The translations under genes were made by a program, and so were the position numbers. Below the pieces are notes generated by a model. That model was not told the DNA's origin and made no database searches. It worked only from the letters and a program-made list of their open reading frames with translations. 12,359 bases of DNA from CAWHOW01 sp050013795 (GTDB lineage: Bacteria; Bacteroidota; Bacteroidia; Bacteroidales; CG2-30-32-10). Shown piece after piece: positions 6,442 through 12,359 of this stretch (its first letter is position 1; the number at the start of each line of letters is the position of its first letter). The DNA is taken from the NCBI GenBank assembly GCA_050013795.1, contig JBEKEO010000078.1, positions 1-12,359 on the forward strand, read 5' to 3'.

Positions 6442-6930
6442 TCCTTAATTTTATTTTCCTGCTTTTTACTCATTATCGCTGCGCAAACAACTGTTCGAGC
6501 TGCGCGAACAACTACTCAAGCTGCAATAACAACGATTGTTGCTGCTGAAACAACTGTTCAAGCGCCGCAAACAACTATTCGAGCACCGCAAACAACTGTT
6601 CGAGCGCCGCAAACAACTGTTTGAGCACCGCAAACAACTGTTCGAGCACCGCAAACAACTGTTCGAGCACCGCAAACAACTGTTCGAGTGCCGCAAACAA
6701 CTGTTTGAGCACCGCAAACAACTATTCGAGCGCCGCAAACAACTGTTTGAGCACCGCAAACAACTGTTCGAGGTGCTATACTTGGTAAAATTACACCGAA
6801 AACGGGTGGAAAAGTGAAAATTAAAACTGTTTGTGCAACACCAATAACAGTTATTGCGGCTATATTGGAGAGAAATGCAAGGATTTCTTTAAGTGAAGCA
6901 ATGCAAAGAGGCATTTGTTGCTATAAATAA
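6442..6930 (+). pseudogene. Possible decayed repeat-protein reading frame (low confidence)
   Basis: Reading the frame that follows the barrel gene's TGA gives a hydrophobic signal-like stretch (LILFSCFLLIIAAQ), then a 7-residue repeat of the APQTTVR type. The tail is non-repetitive (ITPKTGGKVKIKTVCATPIT and on to RGICCYK) and ends at TAA 6928-6930. The frame is interrupted only by three TGA codons at 6622, 6706 and 6748, each where CGA in neighbouring units has become TGA. No ATG start is seen in this frame. The 21-bp unit also leaves several other frames open on both strands, so open length is not evidence of coding. It could equally be non-coding minisatellite DNA. Confidence 0.3.
6483..6776. 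repeat. Tandem array of fourteen 21-bp units
   Basis: The array has exactly 14 x 21 = 294 bp, unit core CAAACAACTGTTCGAG followed by CACC, CGCC or TGCC plus G. Units 5-13 (6567-6755) are nearly identical and differ only by transitions; units 1-4 and 14 are more diverged, as expected for array edges. There are no unique spacers, so it is not a CRISPR. The repeat is about half G+C, richer than its surroundings. 21 bp is two DNA helical turns, so each unit presents the same helix face. Function is unknown. Confidence 0.92.
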
Positions 6931-7029
6931 AGGACGAGTGGAGAAATAGCGGTTTTATTTGTTATAAAGATAGTGTAAGAAATTTTGTGTATCTGCAATT
7001 ATTGCAATTGGGAACATTATTTGTAATAA
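6777..7029. other. Non-coding stretch between tandem repeat and promoter of the T9SS gene
   Basis: No convincing gene is seen on either strand. The first part (to 6930) is the non-repetitive tail of the possible decayed frame and contains AACTGTTTGTGCAACACC and AATAACAGTTATTGC, which loosely echo the repeat unit. From 6931 on the sequence is AT-rich with no stem-loop followed by a T tract that would make a clear terminator. Confidence 0.5.
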
Positions 7030-7061
7030 TTTGCTTTCATTGAAATTATATATTAAATTTA
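7030..7061 (+). promoter_or_regulatory. Bacteroidota-type promoter candidate for the large T9SS gene
   Basis: TTTG at 7030-7033 and TAAATTTA at 7054-7061 are separated by 20 bp, matching the known Bacteroidota pattern TTTG - about 19-21 bp - TAnnTTTG at all but the last base. Transcription would begin near 7066-7070, leaving a leader of about 30 bases before ATG 7099. That placement argues against the GTG at 7066 as the start codon. Confidence 0.5.
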
Positions 7062-7098
7062 CATCGTGAAAAGACCAAATAAGCCTTTTCATATACAA

Positions 7099-10000
7099 AT
7101 GAAAAAGATATTTTTTTCATATTCCCATACTTTTTTATTTCTTATTACCATAACTACTTTATTTCCTTTCAGCAGTTTGGCACAGGGAAACACTCCCCCA
7201 AAAAGCTGGACAACAAATAATCCTTTTAAAACAGATGTTTTCATTGAGAACTTCGGGCAATTCAATAACTGGATTAATACATCCGATTCTATAAAGTTTG
7301 CAATAAACAACTCTGAAAAAATATTCTTTTTGCCGAATGGAATTATATACAGGCTTGATGTAATAGAAAAAGTAAAAGAAGATGAACAGGAATCATTAAC
7401 AAAGGGCAATAAAGAGGAAGAAGAACATCATAACAAGATTCATACTTATTATGTAAAGATGTTATGGGAAGGATGCAATGCAAATGCAAAAACAGAAACA
7501 AGCGAAGAAAGCCAGGGATATTACACCTTTGGAGAAAAAGGATATGAGAATATAAAAGCTAAAGGGTATAAAAAAATAATTTATAAAGACCTGTATCCCG
7601 GAATTGATGTGGAATATACCATCCCCGATAAAGGTGGAATAAAATACAAACTTATTGTACATCCCGGAGCCGATATAAACAAAGTAAAAATGGGTTACAG
7701 TGGTGATATAGAAAAAATAAAAAAAGATAATTCAGGAAACTTAATGATTAAAACACCTGCCGGTAATATTATTGACCATGCACCAAATAGTTTATACAAA
7801 GAAAGTAACACGGGCATATTATCAGCATTTGAAATAAATAAGAATATCGTTTCACTTAAACTAAACGAACTCCAAACTCCAGGCTCCAAACTCCAAACTG
7901 CTATTATAGACCCGTGGATTATTGTTCCCACATCTTTAGTAAGTGACAATACAGCATTCGATATAGCTTTTGATGATTACGGTGATGTATATGTAGCTGG
8001 AGGAGTCTATCCATTTATGATTGCTAAATATTCAAACATTGGAACTCTAATATGGACTTTCACAGAACCTATTGGTTGGGCTTATGGTTTGTATTACTCA
8101 AAATTCGGTATACTTCCTCATAGTGGTACAACATTTATGGGAGAAGGATTCGACCCTTCAGGTCCACAGGTAATAAAAATAAGTCCAAGTGGTACTCTTG
8201 TGGTTACATCTCCGAATTTAGGACCAAATAACGAAATATGGTCGATGTTTTACAACCGATGTACAGGGCAATTAATTGCATTTGGTGGCGGAACAGCATA
8301 TGATTATAATCTACATATTATTGCAGATACAAATTTAACAAGTGGCACCTCAAGTGATTTTAATACTTATACTTGTACAGACAATGATATTGTTTCAGCA
8401 AAAATGGATAATAATGGGGATTTTTACAGCTTGATGGTTGATATTGTTTGTCCGGTCAATAATCATCTGATGAAAAGCCTGCTCTCTTCAGGTTATACTC
8501 CACCTACTGCTTTTGATGTTAATACAAGTTATAATTTTGTTGAATGTGATAATAGTGGTATACCCGGATTAGGCGGCCTAACGGTAAGGGCAAATGCCAT
8601 GGCATTAAATACTCATTATCTTTTCACTTATGATGGTGAAACTCTTGATGCATGGGATAAAACCAGTGGAAGCCTTTTGGGTTCAATAATTATTGACCCT
8701 ACCTACGCAGCAGGAGTATATAGGACCCATGAAGGCATTGCCGTTGATGAATGTAATAATATTTATGTGGGCGGAACAAATAAAGTGCATGAATATTCTT
8801 TTGACGGAAGCACATTTACACCGGTAACTTTATATACTACTTATATTACCAACGAAGTTTATGATATTAGCCTTGACGAAACCTCTGATAATTTATATGT
8901 TTGTGGATTGGGTTTTGTTTCAACATTTCCTGTAACAACATGTCTTGTAAATCAACTTTTAATTTCAACTTCTGCTGACAGTTGCTTTAATTCAGCAACA
9001 GTTACTGTTAACAGCGGAACTCCTCCTTATACTTATATTTGGAGTAATGGCGCTACCACCGGCACCATTTCAGGTGTTTCATCAGGTACTTATACTGTTA
9101 CAGTTACCGATAATTCTTGTATCAGAGAAAAAGGTATTGATACGGTTGTTATTAATTCACCATATAATATGTACATTAGCAGAGATACAACTATCTGTTT
9201 TGGTTCATCGGTGGATTTATCGGTACATGGGGCTAATTCATACACCTGGTCACCTGCAATTGGTTTATCATCTGTAACCGATTCTGTTGTTACAGCTATT
9301 CCTAATGACACCATTATTTATACTGTTACCGGCACATTTCCGAATGGATGCACAGGGTCGCTTCCGGTAACTATTAATGTAACCAACAATCCGACGTCTA
9401 TTCATGTTAGCCCCGACACAACAATTTGTTATGGCGACAGTGCTTTGCTCCATGCAAGCGGTGGTTCCAATTTCATTTGGTCACCGGCCGGTACTTTAAA
9501 CAATGCAACTATATCAAATCCTGTAGCAAGTCCTGCTTCCACTACAATATATTATGTTACGGTTACAAATCCGCCATGCCTGACTGGAAACACCGATTCG
9601 ATAAAAGTTATTGTTAAACCTATTCCTGTTATTAATGTAAGTAATGATACCGGTATTTGCTCTGGGAACAGTGTATCTCTTTTTGCAAGCGGTGGTACAA
9701 CTTATACATGGTCGCCAGCATACTCGCTTAGTAATAACCTTATTGCAAACCCGATAGCAAATCCTTATACTTCAACAATGTATTATGTAACCGTATCGAA
9801 CGGGGCATGTTACAGTAAAGATTCTGTGATGATTTCAGTTTTCCCTAACCCTGTTGTAACAATCAGCAGTGATAGTACAATTTGTTATGGAGACAGTATT
9901 AGGCTTTTTGCCGGGGGGGGAAGTAGTTATGAATGGTCACCTTCAGGTTCGTTAAACAATTATCAAATATCAAATCCTTATGCACATCCTTCTGTTTCTA

Positions 10001-10554
10001 CAATATATACTGTGACTGTTTCAATTGCTCCCTGCAGTGAATCTGGATCAGTATCTGTATCAGTCGTATCAATTAATGACTATGCAGGTAATGATACTAC
10101 AATATGTAAGGGCGAACCGGCGTTTTTACATGCATCTGGCGGAGCTAATTATTTTTGGATACCTTCTAATGGGCTAAATAATCAATCCATTTCTTCACCT
10201 TTAGCCGTCCCTGATTCAACGACTATGTACTTTGTTACAATTTCTGAGAGTGGTTGTAAAAAGGTTGATTCTGTAAGTATAATTGTTTACGATTGCTCCC
10301 TGATAATTCCAAATGTATTTACACCGAATGGTGACGGGAAAAACGATTATTTTAACATCTATTATGGGGGATTCGAAAAATATCATCTTCTGGTATTTAA
10401 CCGCTGGGGAGTTTGTTTATTTGAAAGCAATGATAAAAATGTTTTATGGGATGGCAAAACCCCTGATGGCCGCAATGCTTCAGATGGCACCTATTTTTAC
10501 ATTTTAGATGTTGGTAAAAATTCTTATCACGGTGCAGTTACGTTATTACGATAA
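7099..10554 (+). CDS. Large modular secreted protein with SprB and Ig-like repeats and T9SS type B sorting domain
   Basis: The protein has 1151 residues from ATG 7099, chosen because the signal peptide MKKIFFSYSHTFLFLITITT...LAQG begins there and the promoter sits just upstream; a GTG at 7066 would add 11 residues. In order: an N-terminal Bacteroidota domain (~30-270) with FIENFGQF, DLYPGIDVEYTIPD and YKLIVHPGAD, resembling DUF7948; a beta-propeller-like region (~275-615) with NIYVGG and VYVAGG strands; one SprB-like repeat around GTPPYTYIWSNG (residue 640); five Ig/PKD-like modules with Asp of the D-x-x-IC motif at 696, 773, 850, 925 and 999; and a type B sorting domain from PNVFTPNGDG (1071), with VFNRWG and DGTYFYIL, to the end. 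It is predicted to cross the outer membrane by T9SS and be displayed or released. Binding partner unknown. Two slippage-prone tracts lie inside the gene. Confidence 0.9.
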   Translation: MKKIFFSYSHTFLFLITITTLFPFSSLAQGNTPPKSWTTNNPFKTDVFIENFGQFNNWINTSDSIKFAINNSEKIFFLPNGIIYRLDVIEKVKEDEQESLTKGNKEEEEHHNKIHTYYVKMLWEGCNANAKTETSEESQGYYTFGEKGYENIKAKGYKKIIYKDLYPGIDVEYTIPDKGGIKYKLIVHPGADINKVKMGYSGDIEKIKKDNSGNLMIKTPAGNIIDHAPNSLYKESNTGILSAFEINKNIVSLKLNELQTPGSKLQTAIIDPWIIVPTSLVSDNTAFDIAFDDYGDVYVAGGVYPFMIAKYSNIGTLIWTFTEPIGWAYGLYYSKFGILPHSGTTFMGEGFDPSGPQVIKISPSGTLVVTSPNLGPNNEIWSMFYNRCTGQLIAFGGGTAYDYNLHIIADTNLTSGTSSDFNTYTCTDNDIVSAKMDNNGDFYSLMVDIVCPVNNHLMKSLLSSGYTPPTAFDVNTSYNFVECDNSGIPGLGGLTVRANAMALNTHYLFTYDGETLDAWDKTSGSLLGSIIIDPTYAAGVYRTHEGIAVDECNNIYVGGTNKVHEYSFDGSTFTPVTLYTTYITNEVYDISLDETSDNLYVCGLGFVSTFPVTTCLVNQLLISTSADSCFNSATVTVNSGTPPYTYIWSNGATTGTISGVSSGTYTVTVTDNSCIREKGIDTVVINSPYNMYISRDTTICFGSSVDLSVHGANSYTWSPAIGLSSVTDSVVTAIPNDTIIYTVTGTFPNGCTGSLPVTINVTNNPTSIHVSPDTTICYGDSALLHASGGSNFIWSPAGTLNNATISNPVASPASTTIYYVTVTNPPCLTGNTDSIKVIVKPIPVINVSNDTGICSGNSVSLFASGGTTYTWSPAYSLSNNLIANPIANPYTSTMYYVTVSNGACYSKDSVMISVFPNPVVTISSDSTICYGDSIRLFAGGGSSYEWSPSGSLNNYQISNPYAHPSVSTIYTVTVSIAPCSESGSVSVSVVSINDYAGNDTTICKGEPAFLHASGGANYFWIPSNGLNNQSISSPLAVPDSTTMYFVTISESGCKKVDSVSIIVYDCSLIIPNVFTPNGDGKNDYFNIYYGGFEKYHLLVFNRWGVCLFESNDKNVLWDGKTPDGRNASDGTYFYILDVGKNSYHGAVTLLR
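7870..7897 (+). repeat. Four tandem CTCCAAA heptamers inside the coding sequence
   Basis: The units are CTCCAAA, CTCCAGG, CTCCAAA, CTCCAAA, read in frame as LQTPGSKLQT at residues 258-267 between the N-terminal domain and the propeller-like region. A seven-base unit is not a multiple of three, so gain or loss of one unit would shift the frame. Confidence 0.85.
9169..10308 (+). repeat. Five tandem Ig/PKD-like protein modules (72-77 residues each)
   Basis: Each module has a D-x-x-IC-x-G opening, a strand with ASGG or similar, a W-(S/I)-P turn, an S-x-x-(A/V)-x-P segment, a Y-x-V-T strand and a second Cys near the end (NGC, PPC, GAC, APC, SGC). Spacing between D-x-x-IC motifs is 77, 77, 75 and 74 residues, then 72 to the sorting domain. 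The first module is the most diverged (VHGANSYTWSPAIGLSS). The Cys pair probably forms a disulfide in each module outside the cell. Confidence 0.8.
9913..9920 (+). repeat. Run of eight G bases in coding sequence
   Basis: G8 encodes the Gly-Gly-Gly of the fourth Ig-like module (residues 939-941), where sister modules have Ala-Ser-Gly-Gly spelled without a long run. A one-base slip would truncate the protein before its sorting domain. Confidence 0.9.
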
Positions 10555-10784
10555 CATCAGCATCTGGTTTATCTGTTTCGCCGGCTTGCATCGCTGCCCG
10601 CTTAGCCACGAAGCTAGTTAAGCATGGAATTTGGAAATTGAGACCTGAGTCTTTGAAACAGCCTGCCCCAGTGGAGGCGATGAAAATAATGCTTTAAAGT
10701 TATAGTTATAATACATACATTTGAAATCTATAAATGATTATTGCAAATATTCGATGGATTAGTAATAAAAAACCTTGTCATAAT

Positions 10785-12359
10785 ATGAAAAATAAAATTG
10801 GATTCATCCTGCTTATTTCAGGTTTGGTTTTTTTTCGTCCTTTGTTCTCTTCTGCGCAGGATGCCCCTAAAACGGCTGATAAAAAGAAGCATGTTTATCA
10901 TGAAAATGAAAAACCGGATGACAAATATCTGCCTAATGCATACAACAATAAAAAGACCACTCCTGCTTATAAATATGTTTCTCCTTCATATAAATTCAAG
11001 AAGACTCCTCCTGTAAAATCATCAGGCAGCAGCATATATACTGTACAGGTAAATGTGAATTCAGGCGGACAAAACATTGTGGGCGATGCGGCCAACGAAC
11101 CCAACATTGCAATTGATCCACAGAATCCAAACAACATAGTTATCGGGTGGAGGCAGTTCGATAATGTTACCAGTAATTTCAGGCAGGCTGGATGGAGTTA
11201 TACCACTGATGGAGGACTAACATGGAATTTCCCCGGTGAGATTGAGCAGGGTGTTTTCAGATCCGATCCTGTATTGGACTTTGATACAACAGGGAATTTT
11301 TATTACAACAGCCTTACACTGGACAGTGCAGGTAATTACTTATGTAAAGTGTTTAAAAGCACCGATGGTGCAGCTTCGTGGAACGCCGGAGTCAACGCCG
11401 GAGGAGGCGACAAACAATGGATGGCTATTGACCGCACAGAAGGAGTGGGAAGTGGAAATATTTATGCTACCTGGTCGTTTGATTACAATTCTTGTTCACC
11501 CGGTTTTTTTATACGTTCAGAAGACGAAGGCAGTAGTTTTGAAAGTTGCATAGTGCTGAACGATTCCTCTATATGGGGAACAATGGCAGTTGGTGTTAAC
11601 GGAGAATTATATATTTCAGGAACTGACAATTATGGTAATATCCTGGTTGGAAAATCTTCAAATGCCAATGTCCCGAGTTCCGTGATCACATGGGACACTG
11701 CTTCAACCCTAAATCTTGACGGGTATATTAATATTTCTCTCCACATTAATCCAGTAGGCCTTCTCGGGCAGGTAAACATAGATGTAGACCGATCAAATGG
11801 GCCCGGTCGCGGCAATGTTTATGTGCTGGCTTCAGTTACCCGCTATTCAAATAACGATACTGCTGATGTGATGTTTTCCGGGAGTACGGATGGCGGGCAT
11901 ACCTGGAGTACTCCTGTCCGGGTGAACGATGATGTTTCAACAACTAATTACCAATGGTTTGGAACCATGTCGGTCGCACCGAATGGCAGAATTGATGCGG
12001 TGTGGCTTGATAACCGTGATGCTCCATACGGTTCAGATTCATCAGCCCTTTATTATTCTTATTCCACAGACCAGGGGACTACTTGGTCGACTAATGAAAA
12101 GATGTCTGCATTATTCGATCCGCATACAGGTTATCCTAATCAGAATAAAATGGGGGATTATTTCGACATGGTATCTGACAATACAGGTGCACATCTGGCA
12201 TGGTCTAATACCTTAAACGGAGAAGAGGATGTTTATTACAGTCACATTGTTCCAAATATTAACACCGGGGTTAATGGAATTTCCAACAATGCTGCCTTTT
12301 CTGTCTTTCCGAATCCTACTGACGGTATGTTTTTTATTACAAGTGAAGCAAAACAATTT
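10785..12359 (+). CDS. Secreted BNR/sialidase-fold protein with T9SS type A sorting domain (3' end outside window)
   Basis: 525 codons are visible from ATG 10785, open to the last base; the stop is outside. Signal peptide MKNKIGFILLISGLVFFRPLFSSAQ is followed by a Lys/Pro/Tyr-rich linker (~26-85), then a beta-propeller domain opening with NEPNIAIDPQNPNNIVIGWR. Asp-box (BNR) motifs: TTDGGLTWN (~140), STDGAASWN (192), SEDEGSSFE (~245), STDGGHTWS (~366) and STDQGTTWS (~427). The visible C terminus, FSVFPNPTDGMFFI (from ~505), is the opening of a type A T9SS sorting domain, so roughly 60-70 residues are probably missing. Catalytic sialidase residues were not identified; many such proteins are not sialidases, so enzyme activity should not be assumed. 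It lies 230 bp after the previous T9SS gene and is probably transcribed separately. Confidence 0.88.
   Translation, partial: MKNKIGFILLISGLVFFRPLFSSAQDAPKTADKKKHVYHENEKPDDKYLPNAYNNKKTTPAYKYVSPSYKFKKTPPVKSSGSSIYTVQVNVNSGGQNIVGDAANEPNIAIDPQNPNNIVIGWRQFDNVTSNFRQAGWSYTTDGGLTWNFPGEIEQGVFRSDPVLDFDTTGNFYYNSLTLDSAGNYLCKVFKSTDGAASWNAGVNAGGGDKQWMAIDRTEGVGSGNIYATWSFDYNSCSPGFFIRSEDEGSSFESCIVLNDSSIWGTMAVGVNGELYISGTDNYGNILVGKSSNANVPSSVITWDTASTLNLDGYINISLHINPVGLLGQVNIDVDRSNGPGRGNVYVLASVTRYSNNDTADVMFSGSTDGGHTWSTPVRVNDDVSTTNYQWFGTMSVAPNGRIDAVWLDNRDAPYGSDSSALYYSYSTDQGTTWSTNEKMSALFDPHTGYPNQNKMGDYFDMVSDNTGAHLAWSNTLNGEEDVYYSHIVPNINTGVNGISNNAAFSVFPNPTDGMFFITSEAKQF

Noticed and set aside
6622..6750. TGA read as an amino acid (alternative code) through the repeat region
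   Set aside because: Neighbouring genes (5629-6441, 2587-3375) end and behave normally under the standard code, and TGA ends the barrel gene right after its terminal Phe. Mutation of CGA explains the codons better.
6483..6776. CRISPR array
   Set aside because: Units follow each other directly with no unique spacers, and no cas genes are present.
6536..6817. 93-residue + strand open frame of repeated RKQLFEH heptads that looks like a coiled coil
   Set aside because: It is a by-product of a 21-bp repeat with no stop in that frame. Several frames on both strands are open in the same way, and there is no signal or conserved flank to support coding.
6558..6914. 118-residue minus-strand open frame with CGARTVV repeats
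   Set aside because: It covers the same tandem array, its N-terminal part is not a recognisable domain, and all neighbouring genes are on the + strand.
10600..10623. Hairpin GCTTAGC...GCTAGTTAAGC between the two T9SS genes as a terminator
   Set aside because: The stem needs 3' bulges and no T tract follows; at most it is a weak structure.

Overview
The window is AT-rich bacterial DNA that reads as Bacteroidota. The evidence is two large secreted proteins with type IX secretion (T9SS) C-terminal sorting signals (one type B, one type A), a SprB-like repeat, an outer-membrane barrel ending in Phe, very weak Shine-Dalgarno signals, and a promoter-like TTTG / TAnnTTTG pair. Butyrate kinase and biotin-dependent carboxyl-transfer genes suggest a fermentative, amino-acid-using member. 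The species cannot be named from the sequence.

Layout, all real genes on the + strand. (1) 1-825: C-terminal three quarters of butyrate kinase; its start lies outside the window. (2) 964-5559: a tight three-gene operon of a methylcrotonyl-CoA carboxylase beta-type carboxyltransferase, a methylglutaconyl-CoA hydratase-like crotonase, and a large biotin protein. (3) 5629-6441: a small outer-membrane beta-barrel protein with seven hexapeptide repeats after its signal peptide. (4) 6442-7098: no confident gene; it holds fourteen 21-bp tandem repeats and possibly a decayed reading frame. (5) 7099-10554: a 1151-residue modular T9SS-secreted protein. (6) 10785-12359: a BNR/sialidase-fold secreted protein running off the right edge in frame, just as its type A sorting domain begins.

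The most interesting part is the operon. The third gene is not the usual carboxylase alpha subunit. Its N-terminal half is a carboxyltransferase of the pyruvate carboxylase / oxaloacetate decarboxylase / transcarboxylase-5S family. It is followed by a region that aligns by eye with the BT (subunit-bridging) domain of methylcrotonyl-CoA carboxylase alpha, and then by a biotin carrier domain. No biotin carboxylase is present. The simplest reading is an ATP-independent transcarboxylase: biotin shuttles a carboxyl group between a 2-oxo acid pair (for example oxaloacetate/pyruvate) and 3-methylcrotonyl-CoA/3-methylglutaconyl-CoA, which the crotonase links to HMG-CoA. That would be a leucine-branch analogue of the propionibacterial methylmalonyl-CoA transcarboxylase, built from different parts. 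Butyrate kinase next door fits acyl-CoA fermentation but is not shown to be in the same operon.
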